Positions 1 to 5,244 of a stretch of 5,244 nucleotides of DNA are shown piece after piece. The number at the start of each line of letters is the position of its first letter. Within the stretch, counting starts at the first letter, position 1. Both the position numbers and the translations under genes were made by a program. The notes under the pieces are model-generated. The model saw only the letters and a program-made list of their open reading frames with translations, was not told the origin of the DNA and did not search any database. The stretch comes from an uncultured bacterium (lineage in GTDB: Bacteria > Bacillota > Clostridia > Christensenellales > Borkfalkiaceae), in assembly GCA_934871445.1 (NCBI GenBank), contig CAKXBD010000144.1:1-5244 (forward strand), read 5' to 3'.

Positions 1-3000
1 GCGGACGCGTATGCGACGAGGGTCATCGGCGGACTTTACAGCGACTATATCGCCACGCTCGGTTCCTATTATTTCATACAGGATCCTTCCGCCACGCAGA
101 TAGCGGCGAATAAAGAACATATCGCCATTTCCAATCAAACGGGCGAGTCCGGCGCCATCAACAATATTTACGGTATTTGGGCGGGCTTGCTCCGAAATGC
201 GAAAGAGGTGAATATTTCCATCGTAGAGGATTCCACGGGCAGAGAAATATTCAATAAGACGAGCTATAACCAGCGCAAATCGTGGAGTGCGGGCAATACG
301 ATTTATCAGTCGTCCATAGATGTGGATTTCAGTGCTTTGGAGCACAACTTAAAGAATAATACAAAGTATAACGTCAAAGTGACGACATACATAGATTACG
401 GCGATAAAGAATCTCAGGATAAGGCGAATGTCCGCAATACCTTTGAATTCCCGCTGTATATCGATTTTGAGGCTCCCACTGTGACCGACGTAGTCTATCG
501 CACGGAATACGACAGGACGACAAAGAAAACAAAGCTCTTTGCCGATTTGAACATCTACGACAATCACTACGCCATGAGCGTACAGATCGGACAGGTTACT
601 CCTGCGGATCCGAGTTCGGGATATAAGCTCGCCATGAGCTCTTTCGGTAAGTATATGACGCCCGTCTATTCGTCTTTCAATTCCACTTCGACGGTGACGA
701 TTGAACTGACCGATTATATCGAACAGATCAGAAATTCCGTTGGATACGACAAGGACGGAAATTTAGTAAATAATAATTCCTTTATTGCCATTTGCTACGA
801 TTACGCAATGAATTCCGCGACGTATGAAATTACGCTTCCCGACGAATTCCTTTCCATGGCTTTCGCAGAGGATGAAATCAGGCTGAGCCCGAATGAAACG
901 AAACTCATCGACAGCGAAGTTTTGAAATTCTATCCCGAAACCAGCTGGCTGCAAATTCTCGATTTTGAAAGCTCCGATCCCGATATTGCAGACGTCGTCA
1001 ATCAGACGATTATCGCGAAAAAGAGCGGTACCGCTACGATTACCGCCATCGGATACGACGAGGACGGCAATAAAGTGACCGCGGATGTGAATGTAAAGGT
1101 GCTCGCCGAGGGCGAGGAAGGATATAACGGCGGATATTCCGTCCCCGAAGTCAGTAAATTTACGCTCACCGGATATACGACGAATAAGGCTTATTATTCG
1201 ACGTCCTCCGACGAGAGAGAAATCGGTCTGACGGGCGGAAGCTATGATTTTGACGGCGATTACAGCCTTTCGATGTTCCCTTCGGAGAGCGTGACGCTCG
1301 AATACAGTTTGGGGTCCTATTTCCCCGACAGGACGGAGGTCATCTATAAATCGGGGAACGACAAAATAGCGACGGTTTCCGATGATGGGACGATCGTCGC
1401 TCAGGCGGAAGGAACTACGATTATTTCCGTAAATGTGCTCTTTGACGGAAAACCGACCTTCTATTCCGGCAACGTGACCATTACGGTAAAAGATCCGTTT
1501 ACTACAAACAGTATTTATCTAATGTCCTACAAGGGACTCGGCGGGGAAGTGACAATTCCCGATGACCGCGGGGTTACGACAATTTATGCCTATGCATTCT
1601 CCGGATACAAATATGTAGATAAAGATTTGTCGGCCGGAGACGTCATCAACGACGAAGATCCCTATTATCTCAAACAACAGTATATCGGAGACGATACGAT
1701 TACGAAAATCGTCATTCCCGAAGGCGTCGAGGAAATTCAGCAGTATGCGTTTGCAAATCTGACGGCGCTCGAAGAGGTGGTTCTCCCTAAATCCTTGAAG
1801 AAAATCGGCGTGGGAGCATTCTTCGGCTGCAATAAGCTGAAAAAGATCAATCTCGAAAACGCGAAGTTTATCAATGAAAAGGCTTTTTCCGGCTGTGCAC
1901 TCGAAGAAATCGATCTGAGCTCTGTCGTCGCAATCGGAAACTATACCTTCGAAAGCTGTAAGCTCAACTATGTCGTTTTGCCTGAATCCTCTCAGTCGCT
2001 CGGCGTCGGCGCATTCTATAAGAACGATTATCTGACCAGCGTCGAATTCAAGGCCCCTAAAATCAAGATCGGCTCCTATGCGTTCGCCGAATGTGCACAG
2101 CTCAGTTCCGTCGATATCAACGCGGCCGTCATTTCGTCCTATGCCTTCCAAGGCTGTACGAGTCTTGACGATGTTACGCTCGGAAAAGACGTGGCGGTTA
2201 TCGGCGAATATGCCTTTGCCGGAACAGCGGTTTCTGCCTTCGAGCTCGCTTCGGGAAATACCGCTTTGACGGCGGGAGAGAACGGGGCGCTGCTCTATAA
2301 GAATACGGAAGAGGGCAAAGAGCTCGTTCTTGCGGCGCCCGAATATGCGTGGCCGAATAACACGGTTACTACGGATACGGATGCGACGTCTATCGCTACC
2401 GGCGCATTTGCGGGAAATACAAAGATTTACTATGTCAATGCCGATAATGTGACGAAAGTCGGTTCGTATGCTTTTGCCGATTGCTCCAATTTGAGACAGG
2501 TTTCCATGAAAAATGTCGAAACGATCGGAGATTATGCCTTTGCGGGTACGGCTCTCACGGCTACCCCTGACCTTTCCAATGTCTCTTCCGTCGGCGATTA
2601 TGCCTTTGCCTCAACAAAGATTACTTCCGTCACAGTCGCTGACAAGACGGAAATCGGGGATTATGCTTTTGCTCTCTGCGGAGCATTGGAGAGCGTAACG
2701 CTCGGCAATGACGTCACGGTAGGAGAATATGCGTTCTATTGCCCTGTTTATATTCTCAATGTAGAAGCGACGAGCAGTAATAAGTACTATACGCCTTATA
2801 CTTATGAAGTGAAAAATGAAAAAGGAGAAGTTGTTAAGACATTTGACTATTATCGTTATAACTTCAATGCAGGCGTGACTTCAAAACTTACGAAAGTTAC
2901 TATCGGCAACGGGGTGACGCTCGGGAACCATGCGTTCGACGGAAATGCAAAGCTTACCTCTCTTACCTTCGGAAGCGACACACAAATAGGCGATTTCGCG

Positions 3001-4758
3001 TTCTTTAACGCAGCAGCGCTTAAAAGCGTTGATTTGTCCAGAGCAAAGAGCATCGGCGCCAATGCATTCTCGGGCTCGGTAGAACCGGATATAGAAATCA
3101 TACAAATGAGTACCGGAAATGTTGCGCGGTCCGCCTATAAGTGGGAGTATAAGGACGGAGAACTCGTTGCCTCCGACTACTTTACCACTCAATTTGCGCC
3201 TGCATTTACGACGGCGAATTTGACGAATGTTACCTCGGTCGGAGAATATGCTTTCGCGAATAACGAAGCGCTGACGACAGTCGTCATCGGATCGGGCCTG
3301 ACGGAAATCGCAAATTATGCGTTTGCCAACTGTATCTCTCTTTCGGAGATTACATTGCCCGAACAAATCGGCAAGGTCGGGAATTATGCGTTCTTTAAGA
3401 CGGCGCTCACCGAAGCCGAGCTTGGAAGCGTTTCCTCGATCGGAGAATATGCGTTTGCGCGGACCGATTTGACGAAGGTGGTACTGAAAGCGGGCGTTAC
3501 CGTCGGAGACGGGGCATTTGCTTACTGCTACGATTTGGCGACGGTGGAAAATCTTTCCGCGGTCAATACGATCGGTGCTTCCGCCTTTGCGGGAACGGCT
3601 TTGACCGAAGCTGTTTTGACCGATGTAACTTATATAGGAGACTTTGCGTTCGGCGATTCCAAAATTACGAAAGTGGAATTGGGCGAAAAGCTGGTCAGCT
3701 TGGGTGAAAATCCTTTCTACGGCTGTAACATCGAATCTTTCGGGAAATATACGGACGCCGAATTTAACGGTGAGTCTATCGGAAAACAGTTTGTCGAAAC
3801 TTATGACGTCAGTTCGACCGTCAAAGTAATCGACGGCGTGCTGTATCAGATCGTTCCGAACGGATTGGAGCTCGTTTCCTATCCTATGGCCAAAACCGGC
3901 GCTTCCTTTGTCGTCGAAGAAGGAACCGTGAGAATCTCCGCAAGGGCGTTCTTCGGGAGTGCTTTGCAGAATGTGACTCTTCCTTCTACCTTGAAGGCGT
4001 TGGGCGATAAGGCGTTCTATGCCAATGAAAACCTTGCCGTCGTAGTGTTCAAGAGCTATAACGCTCCCATTTTGGAGGAAGAATACGACGAGTCCTATGC
4101 CGCCGATACTTCAAACGTTCCCTTTGTAGGATTTACCGGATTAGAAGGATTGGGAATTACCGAATTTTATATATGGAATACTACCCCCAGCAACTTCTAT
4201 TTCGGCGCGAACTTCGTGGATTATATCGGGCATATTTCCGATAATATCGTCATGGTAAAACCCGCGAACGGGCAGAACTACGATTCGTTCATTTTGTCGC
4301 AGTACTTCGGTACTTCCGTAGATGGCAGCAACGCCGCGACGGAGGAAACACTCAAAGTCATCGATATGATCAACGCACTTCCTTCCGCAACGGAAGTTTC
4401 TCTCGACGATGAAGCTGCGATTGTGGCTGCGCGGGAAGCCTATGATTCGCTTCTTCCGGGACAGCAGGATCTCGTACAGAGTATCTATGAAAGACTCACT
4501 GCGGCGGAATCTACTCTCGCTTATCTGAAAATAAATACCAATCCGCCCACTCCTGTCGATCCTCCGACGGAAGACGAGCCCTCTGCTTTCGTGACATTTA
4601 TGAAGAATAATTGGATAGGTCTCACGATCGCGGCGGTCGCCGTCTTGGCGTTAGCGGCTTATATCACGATTAACGAAGTAAAAAAGAAAAAGAAGGTAAC
4701 GGCGAACATTACAAGCGAAAACGCCGATGACGAAAACGCAGATAAAAAAGAAGACTAA
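1..4758 (+). CDS. Giant membrane-anchored surface protein: C-terminal part of a lactocepin-like S8 protease fused to BspA-type leucine-rich repeats (5' partial)
   Basis: The frame is open from base 1 to the TAA at 4756-4758 (1585 visible residues), so the true start lies upstream; residues below are counted from base 1. Order seen: Fn3-like beta-sandwiches (about 40-281), two Ig-like Big_2-type domains (293-369, 385-499), about 28 LRR_5/BspA repeats (525-1351), LRR cap (1352-1440), helical module (1449-1510), Pro-rich spacer, transmembrane helix (1538-1557) and charged tail. The N-terminal part, with DFEAPTVTDV and DNHYAMSV, resembles the region after the catalytic domain of subtilisin-like (S8) cell-envelope proteases; this is from family memory. 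No Asp/His/Ser triad is visible, so protease activity is inferred. The repeats suggest binding to host, polymer or cell-surface ligands. It acts outside the cell, tethered to the membrane. If the upstream part is catalytic, the whole protein would exceed 2000 residues. Alternative: a pure adhesin that kept only the Fn3-like part. Confidence 0.9.
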   Translation, partial: ADAYATRVIGGLYSDYIATLGSYYFIQDPSATQIAANKEHIAISNQTGESGAINNIYGIWAGLLRNAKEVNISIVEDSTGREIFNKTSYNQRKSWSAGNTIYQSSIDVDFSALEHNLKNNTKYNVKVTTYIDYGDKESQDKANVRNTFEFPLYIDFEAPTVTDVVYRTEYDRTTKKTKLFADLNIYDNHYAMSVQIGQVTPADPSSGYKLAMSSFGKYMTPVYSSFNSTSTVTIELTDYIEQIRNSVGYDKDGNLVNNNSFIAICYDYAMNSATYEITLPDEFLSMAFAEDEIRLSPNETKLIDSEVLKFYPETSWLQILDFESSDPDIADVVNQTIIAKKSGTATITAIGYDEDGNKVTADVNVKVLAEGEEGYNGGYSVPEVSKFTLTGYTTNKAYYSTSSDEREIGLTGGSYDFDGDYSLSMFPSESVTLEYSLGSYFPDRTEVIYKSGNDKIATVSDDGTIVAQAEGTTIISVNVLFDGKPTFYSGNVTITVKDPFTTNSIYLMSYKGLGGEVTIPDDRGVTTIYAYAFSGYKYVDKDLSAGDVINDEDPYYLKQQYIGDDTITKIVIPEGVEEIQQYAFANLTALEEVVLPKSLKKIGVGAFFGCNKLKKINLENAKFINEKAFSGCALEEIDLSSVVAIGNYTFESCKLNYVVLPESSQSLGVGAFYKNDYLTSVEFKAPKIKIGSYAFAECAQLSSVDINAAVISSYAFQGCTSLDDVTLGKDVAVIGEYAFAGTAVSAFELASGNTALTAGENGALLYKNTEEGKELVLAAPEYAWPNNTVTTDTDATSIATGAFAGNTKIYYVNADNVTKVGSYAFADCSNLRQVSMKNVETIGDYAFAGTALTATPDLSNVSSVGDYAFASTKITSVTVADKTEIGDYAFALCGALESVTLGNDVTVGEYAFYCPVYILNVEATSSNKYYTPYTYEVKNEKGEVVKTFDYYRYNFNAGVTSKLTKVTIGNGVTLGNHAFDGNAKLTSLTFGSDTQIGDFAFFNAAALKSVDLSRAKSIGANAFSGSVEPDIEIIQMSTGNVARSAYKWEYKDGELVASDYFTTQFAPAFTTANLTNVTSVGEYAFANNEALTTVVIGSGLTEIANYAFANCISLSEITLPEQIGKVGNYAFFKTALTEAELGSVSSIGEYAFARTDLTKVVLKAGVTVGDGAFAYCYDLATVENLSAVNTIGASAFAGTALTEAVLTDVTYIGDFAFGDSKITKVELGEKLVSLGENPFYGCNIESFGKYTDAEFNGESIGKQFVETYDVSSTVKVIDGVLYQIVPNGLELVSYPMAKTGASFVVEEGTVRISARAFFGSALQNVTLPSTLKALGDKAFYANENLAVVVFKSYNAPILEEEYDESYAADTSNVPFVGFTGLEGLGITEFYIWNTTPSNFYFGANFVDYIGHISDNIVMVKPANGQNYDSFILSQYFGTSVDGSNAATEETLKVIDMINALPSATEVSLDDEAAIVAAREAYDSLLPGQQDLVQSIYERLTAAESTLAYLKINTNPPTPVDPPTEDEPSAFVTFMKNNWIGLTIAAVAVLALAAYITINEVKKKKKVTANITSENADDENADKKED
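118..843 (+). other. Fn3-like beta-sandwich region of lactocepin / C5a-peptidase type
   Basis: Residues 40-281 of the large protein. The first sandwich ends in NTFEFPLYIDFEAP (residues 146-159). This wording, with a preceding Asn-rich KNNTKYNV and a DYGD turn, is what I recall from C-terminal domains of clostridial S8 proteases. The second sandwich starts at TVTDVVYRTEYD, carries DNHYAMSV (from residue 187) and closes with CYDYAMNSATYEITLP. In the family these domains pack against the catalytic domain and help position substrate or anchor it to the surface. The 39 residues before it (ADAYATRVIGG...) look like the connector from the protease-associated part. The family call is from memory of related proteins, not from a search. 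Confidence 0.65.
877..1107 (+). other. Bacterial Ig-like domain 1 (Big_2 type)
   Basis: Residues 293-369. The typical Big_2 grammar is visible: an opening strand with a Pro-containing turn (IRLSPNETKL), a central 'FESSDPDIADVVNQT' matching the usual W/F-x-S-S-x-x-x-I/V-A-x-V block, then 'IIAKKSGTATITAIGYD' matching the G-x-A/T-x-I-T-A block, and a final strand VTADVNVKVL. These domains usually act as rigid spacers or weak ligand binders in surface proteins. Confidence 0.85.
1153..1497 (+). other. Bacterial Ig-like domain 2 (Big_2 type, with extended N-terminal part)
   Basis: Residues 385-499. The conserved half is clear: VIYKSGNDKIATVSDDGTI, then VAQAEGTTIISVNV and the closing strand NVTITVKD. 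Its first half is longer than usual: a Tyr/Thr/Ser-rich stretch (FTLTGYTTNKAYYSTSS) and a Gly/Asp-rich turn (GGSYDFDGDYS) precede the SMFPSESVTLEYSL strand. A short connector (TTNSIYLMSYKGLGGEVTIP) then leads into the first leucine-rich repeat. That connector resembles the usual N-terminal cap 'Y-x-G-x-G-G-x-V-x-I-P' of BspA-type arrays. Confidence 0.75.
2251..2391 (+). other. LRR insert A, 'NGALLY' type
   Basis: This interrupts the repeat array after the unit VIGEYAFAGTAVSAFEL. It contains NGALLYKNTEEGKELVLAAP followed by a short strand and the next unit SIATGAFAG. It matches the common BspA-family variant 'DGVLY-x(n)-L-x-x-YP-x(n)-VtsIgxyAF', in which a beta hairpin bulges from the solenoid. 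A second copy of the same type lies at about 3757-3945. Confidence 0.6.
2743..2886 (+). other. LRR insert B1 (aromatic-rich insert, first copy)
   Basis: About 48 residues are inserted after the unit TVGEYAFYC, before LTKVTIGNGV resumes the array. It is rich in Tyr/Phe (KYYTPYTYEVKNEKGEVV, then FDYYRYNFNAGVT). It appears related to the insert at 3085-3219: both begin with Pro plus a hydrophobic strand ending in Ser/Thr-x-x-Asn, continue with Y-x-(Y/W)-E-x-K...G-E-x-V, and end with an aromatic strand and L-T-x-V-T. I do not recognise it as a named domain. Confidence 0.5.
3085..3219 (+). other. LRR insert B2 (aromatic-rich insert, second copy)
   Basis: About 45 residues are inserted after the unit SIGANAFSG, before LTNVTSVGEYAF resumes the array. 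Landmarks in the same order as insert B1 are PDIEIIQMSTGN, YKWEYKDGELV, DYFTTQFAPAFTT and LTNVT. The pair is close in length (three residues apart). This suggests duplication of a block of the array carrying the insert, followed by strong divergence. Confidence 0.5.
3757..3945 (+). other. LRR insert C, 'DGVLY' type
   Basis: It follows the degenerate unit SLGENPFYGCNIESF. The insert contains VKVIDGVLYQIVPNGLELVS, then YPMAKTGASFVVEEGTVRIS and the next core ARAFFGSAL. This is the textbook BspA-family hairpin variant (DGVLY ... LxxYP ... FxVxEGxxxIxxxAF), better conserved than the related insert at 2251-2391. Confidence 0.7.
4054..4320 (+). other. C-terminal cap of the leucine-rich repeat array
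   Basis: Residues 1352-1440 no longer follow the repeat pattern. They begin with an acidic loop (LEEEYDESYAAD) and continue with ITEFYIWNTTPSNFYFGANF, then VDYIGHISDNIVMVKP. Mixed hydrophobic and aromatic strands of this kind commonly close BspA-type solenoids in clostridial surface proteins (from memory of such proteins). No catalytic motif is visible. Confidence 0.5.
4345..4755 (+). other. Helical module, Pro-rich spacer, transmembrane anchor and cytoplasmic tail
   Basis: Residues 1449-1510 form a helix-rich module (VIDMINALPSATEVSLDD, AAIVAAREAYDSLLPGQQ, RLTAAESTLAYL). It resembles the three-helix 'ALP...AAxxAYDxLxxxQxxLV...LxAAE' units common in clostridial surface proteins. A Pro/acidic spacer (NPPTPVDPPTEDEPS) follows. 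Then comes one hydrophobic segment at 4612-4671 (WIGLTIAAVAVLALAAYITI), five lysines after NEV, and a polar tail ending DENADKKED. Positive residues after the helix place the tail inside the cell. There is no LPXTG-like motif before the helix, so the protein is probably held by the membrane helix itself and not sortase-linked. Confidence 0.85.
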
Positions 4759-4761
4759 GGA

Positions 4762-4776
4762 TAAGCGGTTCGCTTA
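4762..4776. other. Short intergenic hairpin
   Basis: A perfect 6-base inverted repeat, TAAGCG-GTT-CGCTTA, lies just after the stop codon of the first gene. No T-run follows (the next bases are ATATTCGGG), so it is not a convincing intrinsic terminator. It could be chance, or a small mRNA-processing or stability element between two co-transcribed genes. Confidence 0.3.
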
Positions 4777-4782
4777 ATATTC

Positions 4783-4789
4783 GGGAAAG
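4783..4789 (+). promoter_or_regulatory. Weak ribosome binding site for the lipoprotein gene
   Basis: GGGAAAG lies just upstream of ATG 4792 and is the only purine-rich Shine-Dalgarno-like stretch at usable distance. It is a poor match to AGGAGG. The start is nevertheless well fixed: an in-frame TAA lies at 4762-4764, no ATG/GTG/TTG lies between it and 4792, and the lipoprotein signal begins directly after this ATG. Confidence 0.4.
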
Positions 4790-4791
4790 AT

Positions 4792-5244
4792 ATGAAAAAG
4801 AAAACCAAAATAATTTTAGGATTATCAGGTCTGTGTGCTCTTTGTCTAGGGCTTTCCGCCTGTGCTGCAAAGACTGAGATCGATCGATTCGAAGAGCAGG
4901 GATACACCGTTTCCGTTACGTATGATGCAAACGGCGGCGAATTTCTGAACAACGGTGGCGTCACGATTGTGGATATGTTCCGTCCTTCCGACTATACGGA
5001 AGGGGAGGACGGAAAAATTCACATAAAGCTCATGTCTCCAACCAGCTCACAGCGTCCAACCAGTTCGGGACATGGCATTTCCTGTGGTAAGCCTAATAAT
5101 TTCCTGGTCGGTTGGTATCAGGAAAAGGAAGTGCGTACGGATGCCGACGGAAATGTTGTAGACGACGCGGGAAACGTGCTGGAAGAACGTGACGGGGTCT
5201 ATTATTACTCAGATACGGATACCACGGCACAGCCTGCATACATC
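4792..5244 (+). CDS. Lipoprotein with InlB B-repeat-like segment (3' partial)
   Basis: The frame is open from ATG 4792 to the window end (151 residues, no stop). It starts with a lipoprotein signal: a basic start MKKKTK, a hydrophobic core (IILGLSGLCALCLGLSA) and the lipobox LSAC with the lipidated Cys at residue 24. The mature part has YTVSVTYDANGGEF (38-51) and, further on, KPNNFLVGWYQEKEV (100-114). These are the opening and closing marks of InlB B-repeat (Listeria-Bacteroides repeat) modules, here about 60 residues apart, longer than in the classic repeat. A duplicated Pro-Thr-Ser-Ser block (PTSSQRPTSSG) and an acidic loop (DADGNVVDDAGNVLEERDG) follow the same frame. It starts 33 bases after the large surface-protein gene, so co-transcription is likely. 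It should sit on the outer membrane face. Function is unknown; ligand binding or a partner role for the neighbour is inference. Confidence 0.88.
   Translation, partial: MKKKTKIILGLSGLCALCLGLSACAAKTEIDRFEEQGYTVSVTYDANGGEFLNNGGVTIVDMFRPSDYTEGEDGKIHIKLMSPTSSQRPTSSGHGISCGKPNNFLVGWYQEKEVRTDADGNVVDDAGNVLEERDGVYYYSDTDTTAQPAYI

Larger units (their letters stand above)
1573..4053 (+). repeat. BspA-type leucine-rich repeat array (LRR_5), about 28 units
   Basis: Residues 525-1351 are made of units of about 20-24 residues with the pattern xxIGxYAFxxCxxLxxVxL. I count about 28 AF-type cores, from IYAYAFSG (1582) to LGDKAFYAN (3997); one is degenerate (LGENPFYG, 3703-3726). The fold known for this family is a curved solenoid used in adhesion and ligand binding, as in Bacteroides/Tannerella BspA and Treponema LRR proteins. 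The YAF core is written with many different synonymous codons (tatgcattc, tatgcgttt, tatgcctttgc, tatgctttcgc), so the units are old and diverged at the DNA level. Several units lack the Cys and carry a shorter loop (FAGTALT, FFKTALT, FARTDLT). Four units carry longer inserts, listed separately. Confidence 0.93.

Noticed and set aside
187..189. TTG as start codon of the large gene
   Set aside because: The same frame is open back to base 1 and the upstream codons read as part of the same protease-type domain (ADAYATRVIGG, then AISNQTGESG). No Shine-Dalgarno sequence precedes the TTG, so the gene begins outside the window.
1519..2151. Long antisense open frame (210 codons)
   Set aside because: It mirrors the leucine-rich repeat coding strand, has periodic composition (recurring FLQGFREN / RLRGFRQN-like strings) and no ribosome binding site or recognisable family. 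It is a shadow of the repeat.
2881..3366. Antisense open frame of 161 codons
   Set aside because: It is fully inside the well-supported sense gene, with Arg/Cys-rich unnatural composition and no recognisable domain.
1573..4053. CRISPR-like or tandem DNA repeat
   Set aside because: The regularity is at protein level with codon-phase spacing of roughly 60-72 bases and strongly diverged DNA, as expected for leucine-rich repeats.
4450..4467. LLPGQQ as a possible sortase motif (LPXTG-like)
   Set aside because: It lacks the T-G of the motif and lies inside the helical module, about 50 residues before the membrane helix, instead of directly in front of it.
4762..4785. Intrinsic terminator between the two genes
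   Set aside because: The hairpin has only six base pairs and no T-run follows it.
4759..4791. Separate promoter for the lipoprotein gene
   Set aside because: No pair of -35 and -10 boxes with suitable spacing can be supported in or just before the 33-base gap; the AT-rich TTAATATT alone is not enough.
4755..4964. Antisense open frame across the gene junction
   Set aside because: It overlaps the start of the lipoprotein gene, whose signal peptide and lipobox are clear. The antisense product has no recognisable features.

Overview
The window holds two protein-coding genes on the + strand, both cut by the window edges, with no room for anything else. The organism looks like a Gram-positive anaerobe of the Bacillota (Clostridia). 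The reasons are a lactocepin-type cell-envelope protease tail, BspA-type leucine-rich repeats, a lipoprotein with an InlB-like motif, and a surface protein held by a single C-terminal membrane helix. A gut Christensenellales-like lineage is possible, but that is an impression from family memory and cannot be shown here.

Layout: positions 1-4758 are one uninterrupted reading frame that is already open at base 1. It is the C-terminal 1585 residues of a very large surface protein. In order it shows: beta-sandwich (Fn3-like) domains of the kind that follow the catalytic domain in S8 cell-envelope proteases; two bacterial Ig-like (Big_2-type) domains; about 28 BspA/LRR_5 leucine-rich repeats with four longer inserts; a C-terminal LRR cap; a small helical module; a Pro-rich spacer; one transmembrane helix; and a short charged cytoplasmic tail. 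The catalytic domain, if present, lies upstream of the window.

Positions 4759-4791 are a 33-base gap with a small perfect hairpin but no recognisable terminator or promoter. The second gene starts at ATG 4792 and runs off the window end. It encodes a lipoprotein (lipobox LSAC) whose visible part contains the two hallmarks of an InlB B-repeat-like fold (VTYDANGG and FLVGWY).

The spacing suggests the two genes are co-transcribed. Both products would sit on the outer face of the cytoplasmic membrane: one a giant, probably proteolytic or adhesive, repeat protein, the other a lipid-anchored partner. A working relationship between them is inference. No stretch longer than 300 bases is without a gene, and I see no RNA gene, mobile element or CRISPR array.
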